Shown in pieces: positions 8,267-15,673 of a DNA stretch of 26,700 nucleotides (within the stretch, counting starts at the first letter, position 1; each line of letters opens with the position of its first letter). Position numbers and translations under genes: made by a program. The notes beneath the pieces were generated by a model that worked only from the letters and a program-made list of their open reading frames with translations, ran no database searches and was not told the origin of the DNA. This DNA comes from DASUFI01 sp036274635 (GTDB taxonomy: Bacteria > Planctomycetota > B15-G4), in assembly GCA_036274635.1 (NCBI GenBank), contig DASUFI010000314.1, positions 1 through 26,700 on the forward strand, written 5' to 3'.

Positions 8267-8294
8267 AGTCTATCGCTCGCCAAGTGCTTGTCAA
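8267..8294 (-). promoter_or_regulatory. Promoter of the HU-family gene
   Basis: On the minus strand, TTGACA (8294-8289, exact consensus), 16 bases, TAGACT (8272-8267). The predicted start leaves a leader of about 88 bases before the ATG at 8172. The -35 lies in the middle of GCTTGTCAAGC (plus 8286-8296), a 5-bp inverted repeat that could be an operator or chance. Confidence 0.65.
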
Positions 8295-8302
8295 GCAAGC
8301 GG

Positions 8303-8776
8303 TTAGGTCGACGCCGCGGGCCTGCCCGCGGGCCGCTCGCGGCTGTCCAGCAGCAGCGTGAACGGGCCTTCGTTGACCAGCGCGACGCGCATGGAGGCCC
8401 CGAAGCTGCCGGTGGCGACCGACAGGCCCCGCGCTGTCAGGCCCGCGCCGAGGCGCTCCAGCAGCCGGCGCGCCTCCTCGGGCGCCGCGGCGGCCGTGAA
8501 GGAGGGCCGCCGGCCCTTGCGCCAGTCGGCCGCCAGCGTGAACTGCGGCACGAGCAGCACCGCGCCGCCCACGTCGGCGAGAGCCAGGTTGGTGCGGCCG
8601 TCGGCGTCCTCGAAGACCCGCAGGCCGCCGATCTTGTCCGCCAGCCAGTCGATCTCGGCGTCGGCGTCGCCTGCCACGGCGCAGGCCAGCAGGCACAGGC
8701 CGCGGGCGATGCGCGCGACCTCGCGTCCGTCCACCTCCACCGCCGCCTGCGCCACGCGCTGGGCGACGACGATCAT
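8303..8776 (-). CDS. dtd: D-aminoacyl-tRNA deacylase
   Basis: A 157-residue DTD, the proofreading enzyme that releases D-amino acids (and glycine mischarged on tRNA-Ala) from tRNA. Family motifs: start MIVVAQRVAQAAVEVDG, DWLADKIGGLRVFED, the active-site element PQFTLAAD (usually SQFTLYAD), WRKGRRPSFTAAA, and GSFGASMRVALVNEGPFTLLL, which holds the Gly-cisPro pair (GP of NEGPF). The length is slightly above the usual 145-150 because of a C-terminal tail. It overlaps trpS by 4 bases (ATGA) and is translated after it. The pairing makes a small tRNA-charging and proofreading unit. Confidence 0.94.
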   Translation of the reverse strand: MIVVAQRVAQAAVEVDGREVARIARGLCLLACAVAGDADAEIDWLADKIGGLRVFEDADGRTNLALADVGGAVLLVPQFTLAADWRKGRRPSFTAAAAPEEARRLLERLGAGLTARGLSVATGSFGASMRVALVNEGPFTLLLDSRERPAGRPAAST

Positions 8777-9777
8777 CGCGGCGCGACCGGCCGGCGGGTC
8801 ATGCCCACCGCCTCGCGCACGGCCTCCAGGGTGCGCTGCGCCTCGGCCCGCGCGCGCGCGCCGCCGGCCGCCAGGACCTCGTCCACCTCGGCCGGGCGCG
8901 CGGCGAGCTGCCGGCGCCGCTCGCGCGCCGGCGCGAAGCGCTCGTCGAGGGCCGCCAGGAGCGCCTTCTTCGCGTCGCCGTAGCCGTAGCCGCCGCGTGC
9001 CAGCGCCTCGGCCATGCTGCGCGCCTGCTCCGCAGGCGCCACGAGCCGGTAGAGCTGATAGGGCAGCACCGTTTCCGGGTCCTTGGGCTCCTCGACGCCG
9101 CGGCTGTCGGTCTTCACCGACATGACGGCGGTCTTGAGCGCCTTGCCCTCGGCGAAGATGTCGATGGCGTTGCCGTAGCTCTTGGACATCTTCTGCCCGT
9201 CGGTGCCGGGCACGACCGCCGCGCGCGCGTCGAGGCGCGCCTCGGGGCGGCGGAACACCTCGCAGCCGAAGGCCGCGTGGAAGGCATCGGCCATGTCACG
9301 CGCCATCTCGAGGTGCTGAACCTGGTCCCTGCCCACCGGCACGAGGTCGCTCTGGTAGGCCAGGATGTCGGCCGCCATGAGCACCGGGTAGAAGAACAGG
9401 CCCGCGCGCGGCTGCTGGCCGCGGGCGATCTTGTCCTTGTACGAGGTGGCGCGCTCGAGCAGGCCCATGCCCGTGACGGTCGAGAGCATCCAGGTGAGCT
9501 CGGTGACCTCGGGCACGTCCGACTGGCGGAAGAAGGTGGCCTTGGCCGGGTCGAGGCCCAGCGCGAGGTAGTCCAGCGCCACGTCGCGCACGAGGCCGGC
9601 GAGCGCCGCGGGGTCCTGCACGGTGGTGAGCGCGTGGTAGTCGGCGATGAAGTAGTAGGCGTCGCCCTCGTCCTGCAGCGCGACGTGCTGTTCCATGGCG
9701 CCGAACCAGTTGCCGAGGTGCAGCTTGCCGCTGGGCTGGATGCCGGACAGGATGCGGGCTCTGCGCGCGGACGTCAC
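8773..9777 (-). CDS. trpS: Tryptophanyl-tRNA synthetase
   Basis: A class I aminoacyl-tRNA synthetase charging tRNA-Trp. It has 334 residues from GTG 9777, the same length as the E. coli enzyme as I recall it. The GTG has GGAGA about 8 bases upstream. Longer in-frame extensions upstream run through a structured intergenic element and lack family character. Motifs: SGIQPSGKLHLGNWFGA (HIGH-equivalent PSGxLHLGN), DYHALT, TGMGLLERATSYKDK, PVLMAADILAYQSDLVPVGRDQVQHLE, and GTDGQKMSKSYGNAID (KMSKS). It is followed by dtd with an ATGA overlap and preceded by an unusual structured spacer. Confidence 0.96.
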   Translation of the reverse strand: MTSARRARILSGIQPSGKLHLGNWFGAMEQHVALQDEGDAYYFIADYHALTTVQDPAALAGLVRDVALDYLALGLDPAKATFFRQSDVPEVTELTWMLSTVTGMGLLERATSYKDKIARGQQPRAGLFFYPVLMAADILAYQSDLVPVGRDQVQHLEMARDMADAFHAAFGCEVFRRPEARLDARAAVVPGTDGQKMSKSYGNAIDIFAEGKALKTAVMSVKTDSRGVEEPKDPETVLPYQLYRLVAPAEQARSMAEALARGGYGYGDAKKALLAALDERFAPARERRRQLAARPAEVDEVLAAGGARARAEAQRTLEAVREAVGMTRRPVAPR

Positions 9778-9837
9778 GGACGGCTCTCCGCCGGGGGAGC
9801 GCGCCACGCTAGCACGCTGCGGCGCCGCGCCAAGGGT

Positions 9838-9916
9838 TCCCGCGAAGGTGTTTGCGGAGGGCGAAGCCCGAGGCAAACCCGTCGAGCGAGAGCCCTACGG
9901 CTCTCGCGTCGCGGGA
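9838..9916. other. Multi-stem structured element between the phosphatase gene and trpS
   Basis: An outer perfect 8-bp stem TCCCGCGA (9838-9845) / TCGCGGGA (9909-9916) encloses two hairpins. One is GTTTGC (9850-9855) / GCAAAC (9873-9878), with a nested GGGC-GAA-GCCC (9859-9869). The other is GCGAGAGCC-CTAC-GGCTCTCGC (9886-9907), a perfect 9-bp stem. Together they form a three-way junction. It could be a trpS leader RNA, a trailer of the upstream operon, or a dispersed repeat. It matches no riboswitch I know. Confidence 0.55.
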
Positions 9917-9964
9917 TGGGGTTGGAGCCGCGCTTCCAGGCCGAATGACTTCTCCGATGGCCTG

Positions 9965-10447
9965 CTACGGGGGCCAGCGCGCGGCCAGATCCTGCGCCCA
10001 CGCGTGCATGGCGCGGTCGATGACGCGCGCCGCGAGCTTGAAGACCTCTTCGTCCCAGCCGTAGGGGTCGTCCACGTCGGGCGGCGCGGCCTCGGCGATG
10101 GGCTCGTTGAACAGACGCACGTGCTCGGTCGGCACGTCGGGCCACCAGGACAGGATGTGCACGCGGTGCTCGCGGGCCGCGCACAGGACCAGGTCCGCCT
10201 CGCGCGCCGCGATGAGGTCCAGCGGCGTGGCGCGATGCGACGAGAGGTCGCCGCGGATGGCCGCCACGGCCGCGATCGCCTCGGGCAGCGCCGGCCGCCC
10301 CGCCTCCGCATGCGTGCCCGCCGACACCACCTCCACGTGCGCCGCGCCGGCGGCACGCAAGTGCTCGCGCAGGAAGACCGAGCCCATGGCCGAGCGGCAG
10401 ATGTTGCCCGTGCACACCAGCAGCACGCGCCGGGCCGCAGCGCTCAT
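9965..10447 (-). CDS. Low-molecular-weight protein-tyrosine phosphatase
   Basis: A 160-residue LMW-PTP. The phosphate-binding loop CTGNICRS holds the nucleophile Cys12 and Arg18 (CX5R). The general acid is Asp127 in VDDPYG. Residue 16 in the loop is Ile; the arginine phosphatase YwlE has Thr at this place, so tyrosine specificity is favoured. It is the third gene of a minus-strand unit with two glycosyltransferases and overlaps the second by 4 bases (ATGA). By analogy with Wzb/Wzc-type systems it may act on a bacterial tyrosine kinase controlling polysaccharide export, but no kinase is in the window. Confidence 0.92.
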   Translation of the reverse strand: MSAAARRVLLVCTGNICRSAMGSVFLREHLRAAGAAHVEVVSAGTHAEAGRPALPEAIAAVAAIRGDLSSHRATPLDLIAAREADLVLCAAREHRVHILSWWPDVPTEHVRLFNEPIAEAAPPDVDDPYGWDEEVFKLAARVIDRAMHAWAQDLAARWPP

Positions 10448-11574
10448 GCCCGCGCCTCCGCGTAGACGGCCAGCACCTCGTCGATCATGCGCGGCAGCGT
10501 GAAGCGCTGCAGCAGCAGCGCGCGCCCCGCCGCGCCGCGCCGCGCGCGCTCGGCCGGGTCCGCCAGCGCCGTCGCGATCGCGCGCGCCAGCTCGTCGGGG
10601 CGGCCGGGCGGCACCAGCCAGCCGCCCACGCCGTCGGGCACGACCTCGGGGATGGCCGAGACCTTGGTCGCCACCGTGGGCAGCGAGACGGCCATGGCCT
10701 CGAGGAAGACCAGGCCGAGGCCCTCCCACAGCGACGGCAGCACGAACAGGTCCGAGGCGCCCAGCAGGTCGGGCACGTCATGGCGGATGCCGAGGAAGCG
10801 CACGCGATCGGAGAGGCCGAGCTCGCGCGCCCGCGCCGCCAGGCGCTCCGCGCCGTCGCCGAAGGGATCGCCACCCACCACCAGCAGCGCGACGTCGGGC
10901 GGCAGCAGGGCCAGGGCCGCCAGCAGCGTCGGGTGGTCCTTCTGCGGCGCGAGGCGGCCCACGCACACCAGCACCGGCGCGTCCGGCAGCAGGCCCAGCT
11001 CGGCGCGCACGGCCGCGCGCGTCCGCCGCGGCTGGAGCACGTCGGGATCGACGCCGTAGTAGACGCGCCGGATGCGCCCGCGCGGCACGCGGCCGTGCTG
11101 CTCGACGAAGCGCGCCACGTGGTCCGAGAGGCAGATGGTGCGCGCCACGCGCCGCGAGAGCCAGCCGTGCACCAGCGAGACCGGCGCGCGCAGCAGCGCG
11201 CGCTCGTCGTTGTGCTTGCTGGCCACCAGCGCGCGCACGCCGCCGGAGCGGGCCGAGAGCGCGCCCAGCGTGTCGGCCTTGAGCAGGTGCGTGTGGAGCA
11301 CGTCCGGCCGCCACTCGCGCAGCAGGCGGCGCAGCTGGCCGCGCGCGGCCAGCAGCTCGCCCAGCTTCGGCAGACGGCCCAGCACCCCGCCGCCGCCCTG
11401 CAGGTTCACCACGCCCACGCCCTGCGCCTCGAAGTCGCGCGTCAGCTCGCCCTGACCCTTGAGGTAGGCCACGCGCACCTCGTGCCCGCGCGCCACCTGG
11501 CCGCGGGTGAGGATCTGCAGGTGCTTCTCGGCCCCGCCAACGCCCAGCGTGGTGATGAGGTGCAGGATCCTCAT
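10444..11574 (-). CDS. GT4-family glycosyltransferase
   Basis: A 376-residue retaining glycosyltransferase with the GT-B fold. The N-terminal acceptor domain starts MRILHLITTLGVGGAEKHL, with the GGAE loop typical of GT4, and includes PDVLHTHLLKAD. The C-terminal donor domain has VCVGRLAPQKDHPTLL, VRFLGIRHDVPDLL, and the E-x7-E element in PSLWEGLGLVFLEAM. No membrane segment is evident, so it is probably cytoplasmic or membrane-associated and builds a lipid-linked or surface glycan from nucleotide sugars. Both ends overlap neighbours by ATGA (upstream glycosyltransferase, downstream phosphatase). The sugar specificity is unknown. Confidence 0.93.
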   Translation of the reverse strand: MRILHLITTLGVGGAEKHLQILTRGQVARGHEVRVAYLKGQGELTRDFEAQGVGVVNLQGGGGVLGRLPKLGELLAARGQLRRLLREWRPDVLHTHLLKADTLGALSARSGGVRALVASKHNDERALLRAPVSLVHGWLSRRVARTICLSDHVARFVEQHGRVPRGRIRRVYYGVDPDVLQPRRTRAAVRAELGLLPDAPVLVCVGRLAPQKDHPTLLAALALLPPDVALLVVGGDPFGDGAERLAARARELGLSDRVRFLGIRHDVPDLLGASDLFVLPSLWEGLGLVFLEAMAVSLPTVATKVSAIPEVVPDGVGGWLVPPGRPDELARAIATALADPAERARRGAAGRALLLQRFTLPRMIDEVLAVYAEARA

Positions 11575-12731
11575 CGCTCCTCGACGGCCTCGCGGTAGAC
11601 AGCCAGCGTGCGCTCGATCATCGCCACCAGCGTGAACTCCTCCGCCACGCGCGCCGGGCCGGCCGCCGCGAGGCGCGCGGCCAGGGCGCGGTCGTCCAGC
11701 AGCCGCTGCAGCGCGGCGGCCAGCGCGGCGCTGTCCTCGCGCGGCACGAGCAGGCCGGGGGGCGGGTCGCAGGCCAGGATGTCGCGGCTGCCGTTGACGT
11801 CGCTGGCCACGCAGGGCAGGCCCGCCGCCATGGCCTCGAGCAGCGAGTAGGGCAGGCCCTCCCAGCGCGAGGGCAGCGCGAAGACGTCCATGGCGTCGTG
11901 CGCCGCGGAGACGTCGTCACGCCAGCCGGCGAGGTGCAGGCGGCCGGCCAGGCCCAGCCGCGCCCCCCGCTCGCGCAGCGCCGCCTCGCGCTCGCCGTGG
12001 CCCACGATGAGGACGTGCACGTCCGGCGGCAGGCGCGCCAGGGCGTCGACCAGGATGTCGTGGCCCTTGGCGTCGTTGAGCAGGCCCACGCTGCCGACCA
12101 CCCGGGCCGTCCCCGGGATGCCCAGCTCGGCGCGCAGCGCGTCGCCGCCCGCGGGGCGGGCGAAGCGCACCGGGTCGATGCCATTGTGCACCACGCGCTG
12201 GCGGCCGGGGGGCACGACGCGCAGGGCGGCGCCCTCGTCGCGCTCGGAGGCCGAGACGTGGATGACCCGGTCCGTGACCCGCGCCAGCAGCCGCTCGGTG
12301 CCCAGGATCAGGCCGCGCGGCCCGGCCGGTTCGCCCCCTTGGCCCGCCCCGCCCTCGAAGGAGAAGGCGTAGGTGTGCGGCGTGTGGATGCGCGCGCCGC
12401 CGCTGGCCAGCAGCGCCGCGGCGCGCCCCAGGGCGCCCGCCTTGCTGCTGTGCGTGTGGACCACGTCGAAGCCGCGCCCCACTGCCAGGCCGACCAGGCG
12501 GGTGGCGTGCCAGGCGTCGCGGACGGGCGAGATCGGGCGCACCATGGGCAGCTCGTGGACGCGCGCGCCGGCGGCGGCCATGCCGGCCATGTCCTCCCGC
12601 ATGCGCGGGTCGCGCCGCGCCGCGCAGGCGACCGTCACGGCCACGCCGCGCCCCAGCAGGCCGTGCACGAGGTCGTGCAGGTGGCGACGCGTGCCGCCAA
12701 TGGTGCATTCCATGACTTGCAGGACGCGCAC
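11571..12731 (-). CDS. GT4-family glycosyltransferase
   Basis: A second GT-B glycosyltransferase, 386 residues from GTG 12731 (VRVLQVMECTIGGTRRHL), which aligns with the usual GT4 start. A TTG 13 codons upstream is possible, but it has no ribosome-binding site and adds a non-family basic segment. Motifs: GGTRRHLHDLVHG, FDVVHTHSSKAGALGR, VGSVGLLNDAKGHDILVDAL, LHLAGWRDDVSAAHDAMD, and PSRWEGLPYSLLEAMAAGLP. It is the first gene of a three-gene unit and its stop overlaps the next start (ATGA). It is distinct from its neighbour but of the same family, so the two probably add successive sugars to one glycan. The acceptor and donor are unknown. Confidence 0.9.
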   Translation of the reverse strand: MRVLQVMECTIGGTRRHLHDLVHGLLGRGVAVTVACAARRDPRMREDMAGMAAAGARVHELPMVRPISPVRDAWHATRLVGLAVGRGFDVVHTHSSKAGALGRAAALLASGGARIHTPHTYAFSFEGGAGQGGEPAGPRGLILGTERLLARVTDRVIHVSASERDEGAALRVVPPGRQRVVHNGIDPVRFARPAGGDALRAELGIPGTARVVGSVGLLNDAKGHDILVDALARLPPDVHVLIVGHGEREAALRERGARLGLAGRLHLAGWRDDVSAAHDAMDVFALPSRWEGLPYSLLEAMAAGLPCVASDVNGSRDILACDPPPGLLVPREDSAALAAALQRLLDDRALAARLAAAGPARVAEEFTLVAMIERTLAVYREAVEER

Positions 12732-12738
12732 GGACCTC

Positions 12739-12766
12739 TGGACCTTCTGCGCGCGCCGCCTATGCT
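12739..12766 (+). promoter_or_regulatory. Possible promoter of the SDR epimerase gene
   Basis: TGGACC (12739-12744), 16 bases, TATGCT (12761-12766) on the plus strand, in the 101-base gap between the divergent glycosyltransferase and epimerase genes. The -35 matches at 4 of 6 positions, so support is modest. Confidence 0.35.
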
Positions 12767-12832
12767 CCAAGGCGCGAGCGGGGCCGAGGCTAGCAGGCCC
12801 CCGCGCCTGCTTTCCACGCTGCGGAGGGTTGC

Positions 12833-13747
12833 TTGAGGCTGCTGATCACCGGGGGCTCGGGCTTCGTCGGACGGCACGTCGTCGACGCCGCCCTGCAGGC
12901 GGGCCACGACGTCGTGGTCCTGTCCCGCGACCCGCACCTCACGGCGAGCAAGCTGGCGGGGCTGACGGGTGCGCGCGTGCGGCCCGACGCGCTGCGCTGC
13001 CTCGGGGCCGACCTGCAGCGCCCCGACGACGCCGTGCGCTCGCTCGACGAGGTGCGGCCCGACGTCGTGGTCCACCTCGCGGCCCTCATCCACGGCACGC
13101 GCCGCGAGCTGCGCGCGGTCAACGTGCTCATGACCGGCGCGCTGGTGGAGGCCATCGGGCGCCTCGATCCCCGGCCGCGCATGGTGTTCATGTCCAGCTT
13201 CGCGGTGCAGGACGTCCCGACGACGCCGTACAGCGCGAGCAAGCTCGTGGCCGAGGAGCTCGTGCGCGGCGGCGGCCCGCCCTGGGTCATCCTGAGGCCC
13301 GCGCTCATCTACGGGCCGCACGACACCGGCAACACCGAGCACCTGGTGGAGACGATGAGGGAAGGCACGCACTGGCTGCCGGGCGGCGGCACGGCGCTCA
13401 TCCAGCCCGTGCACGTGCGCGATGTCGCCGACGCCACGCTGGCTGCGGTGTACGAGCCGCGCGCGCTGAACCGCGTGTACAGGCTGGGCGGCCCCGAGCC
13501 CGTGTCCGTGCACGACTTCCGCGTCGCGGTGCGCGAGGCGACGCACGGCGAGGCCGTCATCCGCTCCATCCCGCTGCCGCTCTTCGCGCTGGGCGCGCGG
13601 GCGCTCGCGCTCGTGGGCCGCACCGGCCCGCTGGGCGCGCTGCACTTCCACAAGCACGACCACGTCGTGGACAACTCGCTGGCGCAGGCCGAGCTCGGCT
13701 TCAACCCGCGCTCGCTGGCGCGCGGCATCAGCGAGTCCTTCGACTAG
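12833..13747 (+). CDS. NAD-dependent epimerase/dehydratase (extended SDR)
   Basis: A 304-residue extended short-chain dehydrogenase/reductase, Rossmann type. Start TTG 12833 follows GGAGGG by 4 bases. Motifs: cofactor loop LLITGGSGFVGRHV, PDVVVHLAALIHG, FMSSFAV (catalytic Ser), YSASK (catalytic Tyr and Lys), RPALIYGPHDTGN and HVRDVADATLAAV. Substrates of this family are usually nucleotide sugars, and it diverges from two glycosyltransferases, so a sugar-nucleotide role in the same glycan pathway is plausible. However, the C-terminal part (SIPLPLFALGARALAL) also resembles family members acting on sterols or other lipids. The 3' end overlaps ribE on the other strand by 20 bases. Confidence 0.9.
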   Translation: MRLLITGGSGFVGRHVVDAALQAGHDVVVLSRDPHLTASKLAGLTGARVRPDALRCLGADLQRPDDAVRSLDEVRPDVVVHLAALIHGTRRELRAVNVLMTGALVEAIGRLDPRPRMVFMSSFAVQDVPTTPYSASKLVAEELVRGGGPPWVILRPALIYGPHDTGNTEHLVETMREGTHWLPGGGTALIQPVHVRDVADATLAAVYEPRALNRVYRLGGPEPVSVHDFRVAVREATHGEAVIRSIPLPLFALGARALALVGRTGPLGALHFHKHDHVVDNSLAQAELGFNPRSLARGISESFD

Positions 13748-14372
13748 GCGCCCCGAGCCAGCGCCGCGCCTCGAGCGCGCGCAGCACCCACTGGCCCAGC
13801 AGGTCGGGCTCCAGGTTGACCAGGTCGCCGGGGCGGCGCTCGCCGAGGGTGGTCAGCGTCAGCGTGTGGGGCACGAGCGCGACCTCGAAGCGGTCCCCGG
13901 CCAGCGCGGCCACGGTGAGGCTGACGCCGTCCACCGCCACGGAGCCCTTGGGCAGCGTGCGCGCGGCGAAGGCGGGGCCGCACTCCACGACCAGGCGCGT
14001 CTCGCCGGGCAGCGTGCGGACGCCGGCCACGCGGCCGGTGCGCTCGACGTGGCCCGCGACGAGGTGGCCATCGAGCGGGTCGCCCAGGCGCAGCGAGCGC
14101 TCCACGTGCACGCGGGTGCCGGGCCGCAGGGCGCCGAGGGTGGTGCAGGCCAGCGTCTCGGTCACCACGTCGAAGGAGGCCAGCGGGCCGTCCAGCTCGG
14201 CGACCGTGAGGCAGCAACCGTGGATGGCCAGGCTGTCGCCGAGGCGCGGCGGCGGGTCGGCGCCGCGCGGCGTGTCGCGCAGGCCGGACAGGTCCAGGAC
14301 CAGGCGCCGGGCGCCAGGACGGTCCTCGGCCCGCCGGACGGGGCACGTGCACTCGACGAGGCCCGTGAACAG
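13728..14372 (-). CDS. ribE: Riboflavin synthase alpha chain, probable CTG start
   Basis: Riboflavin synthase, which dismutates two 6,7-dimethyl-8-ribityllumazine molecules to riboflavin. It has 214 residues in two homologous barrels. The first runs from FTGLVECTCP with GCCLTVAELDG; the second runs from LVAGHVERTGRV with VDGVSLTVAAL and ends EPDLLGQWVLRALEARRW. Family members start with MFTGLVE. Here FTGLVE is preceded by a CTG codon (14372-14370), with no in-frame ATG, GTG or TTG nearby. GAGG lies 9 bases before that CTG, so CTG is the likely start. No other rib genes are adjacent and no FMN riboswitch is visible upstream. The 3' end overlaps the convergent epimerase gene by 20 bases. Confidence 0.88.
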   Translation of the reverse strand: MFTGLVECTCPVRRAEDRPGARRLVLDLSGLRDTPRGADPPPRLGDSLAIHGCCLTVAELDGPLASFDVVTETLACTTLGALRPGTRVHVERSLRLGDPLDGHLVAGHVERTGRVAGVRTLPGETRLVVECGPAFAARTLPKGSVAVDGVSLTVAALAGDRFEVALVPHTLTLTTLGERRPGDLVNLEPDLLGQWVLRALEARRWLGAPSRRTR

Positions 14373-14436
14373 GGGGGAAATCCTCGTTGCGGAGGCCCGG
14401 AACCGGCCGGAACGCGCGGCCGGGCGGCGGGTCGCC

Positions 14437-14464
14437 TTGACGCGCGACCCCGGGAATTTACACT
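14437..14464 (+). promoter_or_regulatory. Probable promoter of the trmD-rplS-secDF unit
   Basis: TTGACG (14437-14442), 16 bases, TACACT (14459-14464) on the plus strand in the gap between divergent ribE and trmD. It would leave a GC-rich leader of roughly 110 bases. The leader holds CCGGACCGGGTGTCCCGGCCCGG, which can fold. Confidence 0.55.
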
Positions 14465-14583
14465 GGCCGTTTCGTGCCCAGCTCCTGAAACGATGCCTGC
14501 GGGTCGCCGACCGGCCACCGCCCGGCCCCCCACGGGGCGCGCGCGGAGGGCCCGGACCGGGTGTCCCGGCCCGGTTCCGCTCC

Positions 14584-15267
14584 GTGAAGGTCCACGTCCT
14601 CACTCTCTTCCCGCGCCTGTTCGAGAACTTCCTGCAGGAGAGCATCGTGGGCATCGCGCGGGACAAGGGGCTGCTGGAGGTCGAGCTGACCGACTGGCGC
14701 GGCTTCTCCACGGACCGGCACCGCACCGTCGACGACCGCCCCTTCGGCGGCGGGCCCGGCATGGTGATCAAGCCCGAGCCGGTCTTCGCCGCGGTCGAGG
14801 ACGTGCTCGCGCGCTCGGGCCGGCCGGAGATGCCCCTGGTGCTGCTCACGCCGCAAGGCCGGCCCGCCAGCCAGCGCGACGCCGAGTGGCTCGCGCTGCA
14901 GAGCGACTGGCTGGTCCTGTGCGGCCGCTACGAGGGCTTCGACCAGCGCATCCACGAGGGTTTCGCCTGGCACGAGATCTCGCTCGGCCCCTACGTGCTG
15001 TCGGGCGGCGAGGTGCCGGCCATGGCGCTCATCGAGGCCGCCACGCGCCTCATCCCCGGCGTGCTGGGCGACGAGGAGTCGGCGCGCCAGGAATCCTTCG
15101 CCGAGGGCCTGCTCGACCACCCGCACTGGACGCGCCCGCGCGAGTTCCGCGGCCAGTCCGTGCCCGACGTCCTGCTCAACGGCAACCACGAACAGATCGC
15201 GGCCTGGCGACGCGAACAGGCCGAGCGGCGCACCGCCGCCTGGAACAACGAACGGAGCCTCCCATGA
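14584..15267 (+). CDS. trmD: tRNA (guanine-N1)-methyltransferase
   Basis: TrmD methylates G37 next to the anticodon of tRNAs reading CNN-type codons, using S-adenosylmethionine, and so prevents +1 frameshifting. It has 227 residues of the SPOUT superfamily with the trefoil knot: VHVLTLFPRLF, DDRPFGGGPGMVIKPEPVF, LCGRYEGFDQRI, SLGPYVLSGGEVPAMALIEA and RLIPGVLGDEES. Start GTG 14584 matches the family N-terminus, though no good ribosome-binding site is seen. The stop overlaps the rplS start (ATGA). The usual partners rpsP and rimM are not upstream. Confidence 0.95.
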   Translation: MKVHVLTLFPRLFENFLQESIVGIARDKGLLEVELTDWRGFSTDRHRTVDDRPFGGGPGMVIKPEPVFAAVEDVLARSGRPEMPLVLLTPQGRPASQRDAEWLALQSDWLVLCGRYEGFDQRIHEGFAWHEISLGPYVLSGGEVPAMALIEAATRLIPGVLGDEESARQESFAEGLLDHPHWTRPREFRGQSVPDVLLNGNHEQIAAWRREQAERRTAAWNNERSLP

Positions 15268-15665
15268 GCCACCCACTGGCCACCCTCGAGAAGACCCTGA
15301 TGAAGCCGCAGCTCCCGGAGTTCGCGGTGGGCGACCACGTGTCCGTGGGCGTGCTCATCCGCGAGGCGCCGGCGCCCGGCTCCAAGGACAAGGAGGCCAA
15401 GGAGCGCGTGCAGTACTTCATCGGCGACGTCATCGCCATCCAGGGTCGCGGCGTGGGGCGCACCTTCACCGTGCGGCGCATCGTGTCGGGTGAGGGCGTC
15501 GAGCGCGTCTTCCCCTTCCACTCCCCGCTGGTGTCCACCGTGGAGGTGGTGCGCCAGGGCAAGGTGCGGCGCGCCAAGCTCTACCACCTGCGCGGCAAGA
15601 GCGGCAAGGCGGCGCGCATCCGCGAGAAGGGCATCGGCGGCGAGGACCAGGGCACGGAGTCCTGA
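15264..15665 (+). CDS. rplS: Ribosomal protein bL19
   Basis: Ribosomal protein L19 at the subunit interface, 133 residues. Typical stretches are PEFAVGDHVSVGVLIRE, RVQYFIGDVIAIQGRGVGRTFTVRRI, and VERVFPFHSPLVSTVEVVRQGKVRRAKLYHLRGKSGKAARI. GGAG lies 6 bases upstream of the ATG, which overlaps the trmD stop. The trmD-rplS pair is conserved across bacteria. The tail after the conserved core (GGEDQGTES) is short and acidic. secDF begins 8 bases after the stop. Confidence 0.97.
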   Translation: MSHPLATLEKTLMKPQLPEFAVGDHVSVGVLIREAPAPGSKDKEAKERVQYFIGDVIAIQGRGVGRTFTVRRIVSGEGVERVFPFHSPLVSTVEVVRQGKVRRAKLYHLRGKSGKAARIREKGIGGEDQGTES

Positions 15666-15673
15666 GGAGCGCC

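Noticed and set aside
12732..12770. TTG at 12770 as start of the first glycosyltransferase
   Set aside because: No ribosome-binding site and a non-family basic extension; GTG 12731 fits the GT4 N-terminus better.
14373..14583. Possible FMN riboswitch upstream of ribE, suggested by AAATTCCCGGGG on the minus strand
   Set aside because: The other conserved RFN elements and the multi-stem junction are absent, and the similar string overlaps the trmD promoter on the other strand.
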